This document shows, piece after piece, positions 44,320-53,163 of a stretch of DNA of 64,000 nucleotides. The DNA lies in NCBI RefSeq assembly GCF_001874145.1, contig NZ_MPCX01000009.1:62001-126000 (forward strand). Reading direction: 5' to 3'. A program made the translations under genes and the position numbers. The notes under the pieces were generated by a model, which had not been told where the DNA came from, searched no databases, and saw only the letters and a program-made list of their open reading frames with translations. The stretch's first letter is position 1; each line of letters begins with the position of its first letter. The stretch is from Lacinutrix sp. MedPE-SW (GTDB lineage Bacteria > Bacteroidota > Bacteroidia > Flavobacteriales > Flavobacteriaceae).

Positions 44320-45368
44320 TGAGTCTTAGCGAAAAAGAAAAAAAGCAATATAGCAGACATCTTATTTTAGATAAAATAGGAGAAGCAGGACAATTAAAAC
44401 TAAAACAAGCAAAGGTTTTGGTTATTGGAGCTGGTGGTTTGGGTTGTCCAGTTTTACAATATTTAACAGCAGCTGGAGTAGGCACTATTGGTATTATAGA
44501 TCATGATGTTATAGATCAAAGTAATTTGCAAAGGCAAATTTTATATACAATTAACGATGTTGGTTTGTATAAAGCTAAAACAGCAGCTAAAAGATTATCT
44601 AAATTAAATCCTTTTGTGAATTTTAATATCTATAATACAAAGTTAACACAAGAAAATGCCATTGCGTTATTTAATAATTATGATATTATAGTTGACGGAA
44701 GCGATAATTTTTCTACAAGATATTTAACAAGCGATGCATCAGTAATTACTAATAAACCATTAGTTTATGGCGCTATTTTTAAATTTGAAGGTCAAGTTAG
44801 TGTTTTTAATTATTTAGGTAGCGCAACCTATAGATGTTTATACCCAACACCACCAAGACCTGAAGATGCTCCTAATTGTTCAGAGATTGGAGTTCTAGGT
44901 GTATTGCCTGGAATTATAGGAAGTTTTCAAGCCAATGAAACCATTAAAATCATTTGTGGTTTAGGAGCGGTTTTAAGCAATAAGCTATTATTGTTTAATG
45001 CTTTAAATATGAGTCAACAAATATTAGGTTTTGAAAAAGATGAAAACATAAAAATTACTGATTTAGAAAAAGACTATAACCTTTTTTGTGGCATTAATAA
45101 CGCTGAAGAAATTACCTTAGATGAATTTAATAAAAATAAATCAAGATATAATTTACTAGATGTTAGAGAGCAAAACGAAAGAGAAGAATACCATATTGGT
45201 GGTCAACACATACCTCTAAAAGAAATACCAATTAGGTATATGGAAATAGATACTTCACTACCTGTAATAGTATATTGCAAATCGGGTAAAAGAAGTGCAA
45301 GAGCTATTTCTATATTAAAAACAGAATTAAAAAGCGCTCATTTTTATAGTTTAAAAAACGGATTGTAA
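44319..45368 (+). CDS. thiF: ThiF/MoeB-type adenylyltransferase with C-terminal rhodanese domain
   Basis: This is a 349-residue two-domain protein. The N-terminal E1-like adenylylating domain has VIGAGGLGCPVLQYLTAAGV and the catalytic region DGSDNFSTRYL. The C-terminal ~95 residues form a rhodanese domain with the loop CKSGKRSA. It should adenylate the ThiS Gly-Gly end and may also pass sulfur to it. HesA/MoeB duty toward MoaD cannot be excluded, but its place as last gene of the thi operon, overlapping thiH by 1 nt, supports the thiamine role. Confidence 0.9.
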   Translation: MSLSEKEKKQYSRHLILDKIGEAGQLKLKQAKVLVIGAGGLGCPVLQYLTAAGVGTIGIIDHDVIDQSNLQRQILYTINDVGLYKAKTAAKRLSKLNPFVNFNIYNTKLTQENAIALFNNYDIIVDGSDNFSTRYLTSDASVITNKPLVYGAIFKFEGQVSVFNYLGSATYRCLYPTPPRPEDAPNCSEIGVLGVLPGIIGSFQANETIKIICGLGAVLSNKLLLFNALNMSQQILGFEKDENIKITDLEKDYNLFCGINNAEEITLDEFNKNKSRYNLLDVREQNEREEYHIGGQHIPLKEIPIRYMEIDTSLPVIVYCKSGKRSARAISILKTELKSAHFYSLKNGL

Positions 45369-45453
45369 AACATTAAAATACTGTTTGATTATTTATATTG
45401 AATTGTAATTGTATTATTTTGTATATTGATTTTTAGTCACTTAAAAATAAAAA

Positions 45454-45780
45454 ATGTATAATTATTACGCTAAAATAATAGGAGTTTACGATGGTGATAC
45501 GGTTACAGCAGTTGTAGATTTAGGTTTTTTACATTCGCAAGAAATGAAACTTCGCCTTTATGGCATTGATACTCCAGAATTAAGAGGAGAAGAAAAAGAA
45601 GAAGGAAAAAAAGTTAGAGATATTTTAAGAGAAATGATTCTTGATAAAGAAGTAGAACTAATTACTTATAAAGATAAGCAAGGTAAGTATGGCAGATATT
45701 TAGCAACAATAATGATTGATGGTGTAGATGTAAACCAATGGTTAGTTGCAAACGGTCATGCTAAAGTTTATTTTCCATAA
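45454..45780 (+). CDS. Thermonuclease-like (SNase) protein
   Basis: This is a 108-residue single SNase domain (OB fold). The calcium-site and catalytic marks are visible: GDTVTAVVDLG, the Arg in KLRLYGIDTPE, and the later KYGRYLATI with the second Arg. There is no signal peptide, unlike secreted nucleases, so it would act in the cytoplasm. It is preceded by an 85-nt gap and closed by a shared terminator. Confidence 0.88.
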   Translation: MYNYYAKIIGVYDGDTVTAVVDLGFLHSQEMKLRLYGIDTPELRGEEKEEGKKVRDILREMILDKEVELITYKDKQGKYGRYLATIMIDGVDVNQWLVANGHAKVYFP

Positions 45781-45817
45781 AAAAAAAGCGATTCAGTAAA
45801 TATTGAATCGCTTTTTT
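45781..45817. terminator. Bidirectional terminator
   Basis: GCGATTCA/TGAATCGC (45788-45795 with 45804-45811), flanked by A7 and T6, between the convergent nuclease and lipoprotein genes. The stem is the same as the terminator at 51973. Confidence 0.85.
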
Positions 45818-45821
45818 AATA

Positions 45822-46382
45822 TTATTTATTTGTTTCAGGTGGATATTTGGTCATAATCTTAGCAACAAATTCTTTTATTCTAGCTTCTTTTTTATCAATA
45901 TTAGAAGAGTTTGTTAGGTAACCTTGACCTTTACCTTGCCAAATCAATTCTTTTTTAGAAGCATCTATTAAATCTATATATAAAGAACCTTGAGTAGATG
46001 TGCTAACAGAGGTCCTATTAAAACCATTGTTCCAATACCAAGGGCTCCAACCCCAACCATAACCATATGGTCCAAAACCATTATTGTAAACATAAACTTG
46101 TTCTCTAGATTTTGTAAAAATACTTACTAATAAATCTGGATTTTCAGATTTTGTAAACCCTTTAGCAATCATTTCGGCTTCAATAGCTCTAAGAATTCGG
46201 CGTTTATCTAAGTCGCTTATCTCGGCTTTATCAATTCCAGTTTTAAAGAAGGCAAACGTTTTGTAAGAATCAAAATCTGCATTTTTATCATAATCTGAAG
46301 CTACGCGAACTGAAGTACACGAGCTAACTACTACAAGAAGTAGTAAAATAGGTAGAGTTTTTAATAATTTCATCTTTTTCAA
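45822..46382 (-). CDS. DUF4136 lipoprotein
   Basis: This is a 186-residue lipoprotein. It has a hydrophobic signal with a Cys lipobox (VVVSSC near 22), then a DUF4136-type domain (DYDKNADFDSYKTFAFF; RAIEAEMIAKGFTKSENPDL; YIDLIDASKKELIWQGKG). A Gly/Trp/Tyr-rich insert (NNGFGPYGYGWGWSPWYW) sits at about 98-115. These proteins are probably periplasm-facing outer membrane lipoproteins of unknown function. It is 11 nt downstream of hutU on the same strand. Confidence 0.85.
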   Translation of the reverse strand: MKKMKLLKTLPILLLLVVVSSCTSVRVASDYDKNADFDSYKTFAFFKTGIDKAEISDLDKRRILRAIEAEMIAKGFTKSENPDLLVSIFTKSREQVYVYNNGFGPYGYGWGWSPWYWNNGFNRTSVSTSTQGSLYIDLIDASKKELIWQGKGQGYLTNSSNIDKKEARIKEFVAKIMTKYPPETNK

Positions 46383-46393
46383 TTTTTATAAAG

Positions 46394-48385
46394 TTATAAC
46401 GAGTCTATAATAGCATCATCTACATTATTAGGTAATGTGACTTTTAAATTAGGCTCGCTATCCATTGCACGTTTAATGGCAAAAATAGCACCTTCATTTC
46501 TTGCCCAACTTCGTCTTGAAATTCCGTTGTTTACATCCCAGAATAACATTGATTTTAAGCGAGTTGATGCTTCTTTACTACCATCAAGAACCATACCAAA
46601 ACCACCATTAATAACTTCTCCCCAACCAACGCCACCACCGTTGTGAATACTTACCCAGGTTGCACCACGAAAACTATCTCCTATTACATTTTGTATTGCC
46701 ATATCTGCTGTAAAGCGTGAGCCATCATAAATATTACTGGTTTCGCGATATGGAGAATCTGTACCAGAAACATCATGGTGATCACGGCCTAAAATAACAG
46801 TACCTATTTCTCCTTTTGCAATAGCTTGATTAAAAGCTTCGGCTATTTTTGCTCTACCTTCGGCATCTGCATAAAGTATTCTAGCTTGAGAACCTACTAC
46901 TAATTTATTTTCTTGAGCTCCTTTTATCCATTGAATGTTATCTGCCATTTGTTGTTGGATTTCTTCTGGAGAGTTTTGTTTTATTTCTTCTAAAATAGCA
47001 CAAGCAATAGCATCAGTTTTTGCTAAATCTTCAGGTTTACCTGAAGCACAAACCCAACGAAAAGGACCAAAACCATAATCAAAGCACATTGGTCCCATAA
47101 TATCTTGAACATAGCTTGGATATTTAAAATCTACTCCATTTTCTGCCATAATATCTGCACCAGCACGAGACGCTTCTAATAAAAAAGCATTACCATAATC
47201 GAAAAAATAAGTGCCTTTTGCAGTGTGTTTATTTATTGCTTTAGCATGACGACGTAATGTTTTTTGAACTTCGGCTTTAAAGGCTTCAGGATTATTTGCC
47301 ATCATATCATTTGCTTCTTCAAAAGATAAACCTACTGGGTAATAACCACCAGCCCAAGGATTGTGAAGAGATGTTTGGTCGCTTCCTAAATCTATGTGTA
47401 TGTTCTCTTCGTCAAATTTTTCCCAGACGTCTATAATATTTCCTAAATATGCAATTGATATAGTTTCTTTGTTAGCTTTCGCTTTATTAACACGCGTTAC
47501 TAATTCATCTAAATTGGTTATTTTTTCGTTTATCCAACCTTGATCTAAGCGAACTTGTGTTATTTTTGGGTTTACTTCTGCACAAACTGTAATACAACCA
47601 GCAATATTTCCTGCTTTAGGTTGTGCACCAGACATACCACCTAATCCAGAGGTAACAAATAAATTTCCTTTTGGCTCTTTTTTAATTTTTCTAAAACCGT
47701 TTAAAACAGTAATTGTTGTACCATGAACTATACCTTGTGGGCCAATATACATATAGCTTCCCGCAGTCATTTGTCCATATTGCGTAACACCTAAAGCATT
47801 AAATTTCTCCCAATCGTCTGGTTGAGAATAATTAGGTATCATCATTCCGTTTGTAACAACTACTCTTGGTGCATTGTTGTGAGATGGAAATAAGCCCATT
47901 GGATGTCCAGAATACATAACCAATGTTTGCTCATCATTCATTTCGGCTAAATACTTCATTGTTAATCTGTATTGCGCCCAATTAGAAAATACACCACCAT
48001 TACCGCCATAAGTAATAAGTTCGTGAGGATGTTGAGCAACAGCATAATCTAAATTATTTTGAATCATTAACATGATTGCTGCCGCTTGTTTAGATTTTGC
48101 AGGATACTCTTCTATTGGTCTGGCGTACATTTTATAATCTGGACGCAAACGGTACATATAGATTCTTCCGTAATTATCTAATTCGTTTTTAAACTCTTTT
48201 ATTAATGTTTTATGGTGTTTTTTGTCAAAGTACCTAAGCGCATTTCGTAGTGCAAGTTTTTCTTCTTCTTTAGTAAGAATAGCTTTTCGTTTAGGTGCGT
48301 GGTTTATGTCTTTTTCGTAAGGCTTAAAAGCAGGTAATTGCTCTGGAATACCTTCTAGAATTTGTGTTTTAAAAGTTGAGTTCAT
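46394..48385 (-). CDS. hutU: Urocanate hydratase
   Basis: HutU adds water to urocanate with a tightly bound NAD in histidine breakdown. The 663-residue protein shows the family blocks GGNGGVFSNWAQYRL, TSGLGGMSGAQPKAGN, the active-site segment YGFGPFRWVCASG with its Cys, and HHDVSGTDSPYRETSN. It is longer than the ~555-residue proteobacterial form, as is common in Bacteroidota. No other hut gene is in the window. A 56-residue DUF5522 gene lies 5 nt upstream, so the two are probably one transcript. Confidence 0.95.
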   Translation of the reverse strand: MNSTFKTQILEGIPEQLPAFKPYEKDINHAPKRKAILTKEEEKLALRNALRYFDKKHHKTLIKEFKNELDNYGRIYMYRLRPDYKMYARPIEEYPAKSKQAAAIMLMIQNNLDYAVAQHPHELITYGGNGGVFSNWAQYRLTMKYLAEMNDEQTLVMYSGHPMGLFPSHNNAPRVVVTNGMMIPNYSQPDDWEKFNALGVTQYGQMTAGSYMYIGPQGIVHGTTITVLNGFRKIKKEPKGNLFVTSGLGGMSGAQPKAGNIAGCITVCAEVNPKITQVRLDQGWINEKITNLDELVTRVNKAKANKETISIAYLGNIIDVWEKFDEENIHIDLGSDQTSLHNPWAGGYYPVGLSFEEANDMMANNPEAFKAEVQKTLRRHAKAINKHTAKGTYFFDYGNAFLLEASRAGADIMAENGVDFKYPSYVQDIMGPMCFDYGFGPFRWVCASGKPEDLAKTDAIACAILEEIKQNSPEEIQQQMADNIQWIKGAQENKLVVGSQARILYADAEGRAKIAEAFNQAIAKGEIGTVILGRDHHDVSGTDSPYRETSNIYDGSRFTADMAIQNVIGDSFRGATWVSIHNGGGVGWGEVINGGFGMVLDGSKEASTRLKSMLFWDVNNGISRRSWARNEGAIFAIKRAMDSEPNLKVTLPNNVDDAIIDSL

Positions 48386-48390
48386 TAGTG

Positions 48391-48561
48391 TTAACTCTTT
48401 TTATTATTGGAATTAGTGTTTTTATTATAACCGTATGGGCAATGCCTACAACCGCTTTCACAACAATAGCCTCTTTTTAAATGGTATTGCTCTGTAAAGC
48501 ACCTGTAGCCTTCTGGTGTTAAGTAGTAATCGCCGTCTTCTAATGGAATATATTTCTTCAT
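48391..48561 (-). CDS. DUF5522 small Cys-rich protein
   Basis: This is a 56-residue protein. It contains the DUF5522 core: EGYRCFTEQYHLKRGYCC followed by ESGCRHCPYG. The four Cys in YCCESGCRHCPY suggest a metal or iron-sulfur site. The start is an ATG 7 nt after a perfect promoter box on the minus strand, and the stop lies 5 nt before hutU. The function is unknown. Confidence 0.85.
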   Translation of the reverse strand: MKKYIPLEDGDYYLTPEGYRCFTEQYHLKRGYCCESGCRHCPYGYNKNTNSNNKKS

Positions 48562-48567
48562 TTCTCA

Positions 48568-48575
48568 CAAAGATA
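48568..48575 (-). promoter_or_regulatory. Promoter -7 box for the DUF5522-hutU transcript
   Basis: The minus strand reads TATCTTTG, an exact TAnnTTTG match. Its end lies only 6 nt from the ATG, so the mRNA would be leaderless or nearly so. Confidence 0.5.
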
Positions 48576-48610
48576 ATGTAAATTGGAGTGATTTTTAAAA
48601 CCATTAAATC

Positions 48611-48949
48611 ATGATATTATTTTCTAAATATTTAGTGCCTAAAGGTTATACAGGAATAACAATTTATCCGTTTGTTTTTTTAAGAAGTAAACGCTTTAAA
48701 AATGATGTTGTATTAATTAATCATGAAAAAATACATTTAAAACAGCAACTGGAACTATTGGTACTACCGTTTTATTTAATTTACTTAATAGAGTTTGTTG
48801 TAAGATTTTGCATTTACCAAAATTGGTTTAAAGCTTATAGAAATATCTCTTTTGAAAGAGAAGCATATTATAACCAAACCAATTTAAATTATTTAAAAAC
48901 AAGATCGTTTTGGAGATTTACGCATTATTTTTGTAAGAATGATATTTGA
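48611..48949 (+). CDS. Small membrane protein with HExxH motif
   Basis: This is a 112-residue protein of a kind seen in Flavobacteriaceae but not named. It carries HEKIH (about 38-42) followed by a hydrophobic segment (LLVLPFYLIYLIEFVV, about 50-65). HExxH followed by a membrane segment recalls membrane metalloproteases such as the M56 group, but the protein is much shorter and the third ligand is uncertain (candidate Glu in FEREAYYNQ). It overlaps the next gene by 11 nt. Protease activity is only a suggestion. Confidence 0.65.
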   Translation: MILFSKYLVPKGYTGITIYPFVFLRSKRFKNDVVLINHEKIHLKQQLELLVLPFYLIYLIEFVVRFCIYQNWFKAYRNISFEREAYYNQTNLNYLKTRSFWRFTHYFCKNDI

Positions 48950-49850
48950 TTTAGAAAACGTATTAAATAAAAAAATAATTACTAAAAACGCTTTAAATGT
49001 AGAAGTTCATTTAAAACGTGAAGACACTATACACCCAATTATTTCTGGAAACAAATACAGAAAATTAAAATATAATTTAAAAGAAGCTAAAGAACAAAAT
49101 AAAAATACTGTTGTCACATTTGGTGGAGCCTACTCAAACCATATTGCCGCTGTTGCAGCTGCAGGAAAAGTGTATGGTTTTAAAACAATAGGTGTAATAA
49201 GAGGTGAAGAAATTAAAGATAAATTAGAGCGTAATGCTACTTTAAAGTATGCAAAATCTTGTGGCATGATTTTTAAATTTATTAGTAGATTAGAATTTAG
49301 AAATAAAAATGAATTTTATTTTATAGAAAATTTAAAAAATGAATTTGGAGATTTTTATAATATTCCAGAAGGAGGCACTAACGCTTTAGCTATAAAAGGT
49401 TGTGAAGAGATTTTAACACAAGACGATTTTAAATTTAATTATGTGTGTACACCTGTAGGAACAGGAGGAACAGTTGCAGGAATAATAAATAGTACAAAAC
49501 CTAATCAGCAAGTTTTAGGTTTTTCGGCTTTAAAAGGCGATTTTTTAAGAGAAGATATTAGTAAATTTGCAAAACAAGATAACTGGAAGTTAATTACTAA
49601 TTATCATTTTGGTGGTTATGCCAAAATAAATGAAGAGCTAATAACGTTTATTAATACGTTTAAAGCTATTAATAATATACAGTTAGATCCGGTTTATACA
49701 GGGAAAATGCTTTTTGGAATCCAAGATTTAATTGAAAAAAAATATTTTCCAGAAGGTTCAAAAATTTTAGCAATTCATACTGGAGGTCTACAAGGCATTC
49801 AAGGTATGAATGAAAGACTAAAACAAAAAGGGTTACCAATAATAAAATAA
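48939..49850 (+). CDS. PLP enzyme: ACC deaminase / D-cysteine desulfhydrase family
   Basis: This is a 303-residue fold-type II PLP enzyme. The PLP Lys lies in ISGNKYRKLKYNL (about 36-48), and the following TFGGAYSNHIAAVAAAG and PVGTGGTVAGI (phosphate loop) are family-typical. Members deaminate 1-aminocyclopropane-1-carboxylate or release sulfide from D-cysteine; which applies cannot be told from these motifs. Its start lies within the end of the upstream HExxH gene. Confidence 0.88.
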   Translation: MIFDLENVLNKKIITKNALNVEVHLKREDTIHPIISGNKYRKLKYNLKEAKEQNKNTVVTFGGAYSNHIAAVAAAGKVYGFKTIGVIRGEEIKDKLERNATLKYAKSCGMIFKFISRLEFRNKNEFYFIENLKNEFGDFYNIPEGGTNALAIKGCEEILTQDDFKFNYVCTPVGTGGTVAGIINSTKPNQQVLGFSALKGDFLREDISKFAKQDNWKLITNYHFGGYAKINEELITFINTFKAINNIQLDPVYTGKMLFGIQDLIEKKYFPEGSKILAIHTGGLQGIQGMNERLKQKGLPIIK

Positions 49851-49854
49851 ATTA

Positions 49855-50667
49855 ATGAAAAAAATAATATTACTACTGTGCTTATCACTATTTATAGCAA
49901 GTTGTGGCTCTAAAAAAAGAGTTGTTACAAGTAAATCTAAAACAAAGAAAGAGCGTGTTGTAAAACCACGTAAAAGAAAAGAAGTTAAAGTTACACCAGA
50001 ACCAGCACCTAAGCCTGTAGTAATTGAAGATACACCAGAAATATATAATTCGCCAACCGAAGAGTATATTGCCATTTATAGTGATATAGCAAAAGATGAA
50101 ATGAAAAGCTACGGTATTCCTGCAAGTATAACCTTAGCTCAAGGCATATTAGAATCTGGATCTGGAAAAGGACGTTTATCTACAGAAGCTAATAATCATT
50201 TTGGTATAAAATGTCACTCTGGTTGGACTGGAGGAAAAATTTATCATGATGATGATGCGAGCCAGGAATGTTTTAGAAAATATAAAAATTCAAAATATTC
50301 TTTTAGAGATCATTCTTTATTTTTAAAAGAAAGAAAACGTTATTCAGATTTATTTAACCTTCAAAAAGATGATTATGAAGGTTGGGCAAAAGGATTAAGA
50401 AAAGCAGGTTATGCAACAGATAGAAAATACCCTCAAAAATTAATAAGTCTAATAGAACGTTACCAGTTATATAGATTTGATAATGAGGTTTTAGGGAAAG
50501 ATAATGGTGTAAACGAAAAACATATTGTTGTAGCAGGTGATACACTATATTCACTGGCCAAAAAATATAACCTAACTGTAGAAACATTAAAAAGTTTAAA
50601 TGGGTTAGAAAATAATTCACTTTTTGTTGGCCAGATACTTTATGTAAAACCTTTACCAAAAGATTAA
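49855..50667 (+). CDS. Lipoprotein glucosaminidase with LysM domain
   Basis: This is a 270-residue cell-wall hydrolase. An N-terminal lipobox (LFIASC near 12-17) is followed by a basic linker (about 25-50), a glucosaminidase/mannosyl-glycoprotein domain (about 65-205; LAQGILESGSGKGRLST, NNHFGIKCHSGW) and a C-terminal LysM peptidoglycan-binding domain (about 222-268; VVAGDTLYSLAKKYNLT). The catalytic Glu is probably that in ILESGSGKG. It likely acts in the periplasm on peptidoglycan. It starts 4 nt after the PLP gene and is followed closely by hemL. Confidence 0.92.
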   Translation: MKKIILLLCLSLFIASCGSKKRVVTSKSKTKKERVVKPRKRKEVKVTPEPAPKPVVIEDTPEIYNSPTEEYIAIYSDIAKDEMKSYGIPASITLAQGILESGSGKGRLSTEANNHFGIKCHSGWTGGKIYHDDDASQECFRKYKNSKYSFRDHSLFLKERKRYSDLFNLQKDDYEGWAKGLRKAGYATDRKYPQKLISLIERYQLYRFDNEVLGKDNGVNEKHIVVAGDTLYSLAKKYNLTVETLKSLNGLENNSLFVGQILYVKPLPKD

Positions 50668-50673
50668 AAATTT

Positions 50674-51954
50674 ATGATTTATAAACGAAGTAGTTCACTT
50701 TTTTTAGAAGCAGAAAAAGTGATTCCTGGTGGAGTAAACTCTCCAGTAAGAGCCTTTAAAGCCGTTGGTGGAACACCAATATTTGTAGAAAAAGCAAAAG
50801 GCGCATATTTGTATGATGAAGATGGAAACCAATTAATAGATTATATTAATTCTTGGGGACCAATGATTCTTGGTCATGCTTTTGAGCCAGTAGTAGATGC
50901 TGTAATTGAAAAAGCTAAAAAAGGAACCTCGTTTGGAATGCCAACCGAGATAGAAACAAAAATTGCAGAATTAGCAGTTTCTATGGTTCCAAATATAGAT
51001 AAAATTCGTTTTGTAAATTCTGGTACAGAAGCTTGTATGAGCGCTGTAAGATTAGCAAGAGGTTTTACTAATAAAGACAAAATAATAAAATTTGCCGGTT
51101 GTTATCACGGGCATAGCGATTCATTTTTAATACAAGCAGGAAGTGGAGCTGTAACTTTTGGCTCACCTAACAGTCCAGGCGTTACAAAAGGAACAGCAAA
51201 AGATACTTTATTAGCAAAGTACAACGATTTAGAGAATGTTAAAACATTAATTGAAGCTAATAAAAATGAAATAGCTTGTATAATAATAGAACCAGTTGCA
51301 GGAAATATGGGATGCATTCCACCTAAAAAAGGCTTTTTAGAAGGATTACGTACATTATGCGATGCTAATAATATTTTGCTAATATTTGATGAGGTCATGA
51401 CTGGTTTTCGTTTAGCAAAAGGTGGCGCACAAGAATTATATAATATTAAGGCAGATATTGTTTGCTTTGGTAAAGTAATTGGTGGTGGTTTACCTGTTGG
51501 AGCTTTTGCGGCAAGAAATGAAATAATGAATTATTTAGCACCGCTTGGTCCTGTTTATCAAGCAGGAACATTAAGTGGTAATCCTTTAGCAATGGCAGCA
51601 GGTTTAGCCATGTTAACAACATTAAATACAGATACAGAAGTATTTAATAGATTAGCACAAAAAACCGAATATCTACATAAAGGTATTGCAAAGGTTTTAA
51701 ACAAATTAAATATAACACATACTATTAATAGAGTAGGTTCAATGATTTCTGTACATTTTAGTGAAACCGAAGTTATAGATTTTGATACTGCAGCTAAAGG
51801 AAATAATGATACGTTTAAAAACTTTTTTCACGGTATGCTTAATAATGGTATTTATATAGCACCAAGTGCTTTTGAAACTTGGTTTATAACAGATGCGTTA
51901 ACCTATGAAGATTTAGATAAAACAATTTTAGCTTGCGAAAACGTTTTTAAATAG
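50674..51954 (+). CDS. hemL: Glutamate-1-semialdehyde 2,1-aminomutase
   Basis: HemL converts glutamate-1-semialdehyde to 5-aminolevulinate in haem synthesis. The 426-residue class III PLP protein shows [42 protein letters not shown] and the PLP Lys in [15 protein letters not shown]. The length is normal. It begins 6 nt after the glucosaminidase gene, so it may share its transcript, and it ends at a strong bidirectional terminator. Confidence 0.97.
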   Translation: MIYKRSSSLFLEAEKVIPGGVNSPVRAFKAVGGTPIFVEKAKGAYLYDEDGNQLIDYINSWGPMILGHAFEPVVDAVIEKAKKGTSFGMPTEIETKIAELAVSMVPNIDKIRFVNSGTEACMSAVRLARGFTNKDKIIKFAGCYHGHSDSFLIQAGSGAVTFGSPNSPGVTKGTAKDTLLAKYNDLENVKTLIEANKNEIACIIIEPVAGNMGCIPPKKGFLEGLRTLCDANNILLIFDEVMTGFRLAKGGAQELYNIKADIVCFGKVIGGGLPVGAFAARNEIMNYLAPLGPVYQAGTLSGNPLAMAAGLAMLTTLNTDTEVFNRLAQKTEYLHKGIAKVLNKLNITHTINRVGSMISVHFSETEVIDFDTAAKGNNDTFKNFFHGMLNNGIYIAPSAFETWFITDALTYEDLDKTILACENVFK

Positions 51955-51972
51955 CAGCTAAACTTTGAACAA

Positions 51973-52010
51973 AAAAAAAGCGATTCAATAATTATTGAAT
52001 CGCTTTTTTT
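51973..52010. terminator. Bidirectional terminator after hemL
   Basis: A perfect 38-bp palindrome whose core is CGATTCAATAA/TTATTGAATCG, flanked by GC and A/T runs. It serves hemL and the convergent gene at 52027. The arm GCGATTCA matches the terminator at 45781. Confidence 0.88.
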
Positions 52011-52026
52011 TATTTGTATACAGATA

Positions 52027-52431
52027 TTATCTCTGTTGTTTTACTTGAGGTGCAGCACTCTTTTTTGCTACTAACTCTTCTTGATCAAATTCTAATTGAT
52101 TTGTTAAAGTTAAATACCTTTGAAAACGATCGTTTCCTAAAGCATTTTTTATATTCTGTTGTAAGTTTTTAGTAGTTTCGTAAGTTGCTTTTTTAAACTC
52201 TGGAGTTCCTTGGTCTACATATTCTTCTATAGAAATCATTTTAGTTTCATATGCTTTGTATGCTAAAAATACTTTCTCCATAGTTGCATCATCAAACTTA
52301 AGTTGAGAACGTAATTCTTTAGCTTTAAGTGTAGCCTTTTCATCAACTTTTACATTGTTTTGCGCAAATATTGTTTGTGTTCCAATTAGCATAGCAAAAG
52401 CGAACAGGCATAAAGTAATTACTTTTTTCAT
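52027..52431 (-). CDS. Secreted helical protein, Spy/CpxP-like in style
   Basis: This is a 134-residue protein with a signal peptide (about 1-23, ending IFAQ) followed by an all-helical charged region (ELRSQLKFDDATMEKVFLAY; QQNIKNALGNDRFQRYLTL). The helical LTxxQ-like pattern (LTLTNQL) recalls periplasmic Spy/CpxP-type proteins, but similarity is only in style. It is next to another such gene at 52543 on the same strand (111-nt gap). Confidence 0.6.
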   Translation of the reverse strand: MKKVITLCLFAFAMLIGTQTIFAQNNVKVDEKATLKAKELRSQLKFDDATMEKVFLAYKAYETKMISIEEYVDQGTPEFKKATYETTKNLQQNIKNALGNDRFQRYLTLTNQLEFDQEELVAKKSAAPQVKQQR

Positions 52432-52542
52432 TGTTATTTTATTATAAGTTATTTACTCAAAGTAAAGCTATTTATATAAAATTAGCAAATAAAAAAGCAC
52501 AGATTAGATAACCTGTACTTTTTTTCTAACTAATAAACATAA

Positions 52543-53022
52543 TTAATCTTTATCATTGTGACGTTTTTCTGCACGATGGCCTTTTCTTCGTTTTAAAGCT
52601 TTTTTACGTTTACCCATTTTATGCCTTTTTTCAGTCATAGTAGTCCACTTTTCGTATTGAGCTTCATTAAGAATACTTTTCATTTCTCTTTTAGTAGCAA
52701 TTTTGTGGTCTAACATCTCGTTTTGTCTCTTTAATCGCTCTTCTTGAGAAGGTTTTTCATTTTTTTCTTTAGCAGCTTCTCTATCTTTACGAGCTTCAAT
52801 ACGTCGTTTTGCATTATCAAGATTTAGTTTAGCTACTTTTTTTTGCTGCGCATCAGATAAATCTAAAGCCAAAACCATTTTTTTAGTTTGTATTTGGGCT
52901 AAATCTTCAGCATTTAATTTACTTAATCTTTCTTTTTTCATCGCTAAGCGATCGTCTCTTTTCTCTTGAGCATTTAAACCAAATGTTACTAAGGCTATTG
53001 CAATAATTATTACTTTCTTCAT
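52543..53022 (-). CDS. Secreted highly charged helical protein
   Basis: This is a 159-residue protein with a signal peptide (about 1-18) and then a long helical region rich in Lys, Arg and Glu (LDLSDAQQKKVAKLNLDNAK; ILNEAQYEKWTTM). The tail from about 135 is strongly basic (KRRKGHRAEKRH). The repeated LxxxQ/QYxKW pattern is like the sensor-type Spy/LTXXQ proteins of Bacteroidota. The basic tail suggests binding to an acidic partner or metal; that is speculative. Confidence 0.65.
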   Translation of the reverse strand: MKKVIIIAIALVTFGLNAQEKRDDRLAMKKERLSKLNAEDLAQIQTKKMVLALDLSDAQQKKVAKLNLDNAKRRIEARKDREAAKEKNEKPSQEERLKRQNEMLDHKIATKREMKSILNEAQYEKWTTMTEKRHKMGKRKKALKRRKGHRAEKRHNDKD

Positions 53023-53133
53023 CGTTTATGTTTTTTAAATTCAACACTATTAGGACACTACAATTTTATAAAGGTTTAATGATATTTATCTTTTTAAGTG
53101 TTTTTTAACAATGAAATGTTTTTTTAAAAAGCT

Positions 53134-53141
53134 TATATTTG
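53134..53141 (+). promoter_or_regulatory. Promoter -7 box of the DPP III-like gene
   Basis: TATATTTG is an exact TAnnTTTG match, 22 nt before the ATG at 53164. Confidence 0.6.
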
Positions 53142-53163
53142 AGTTATAACTAAACTATTTGAG

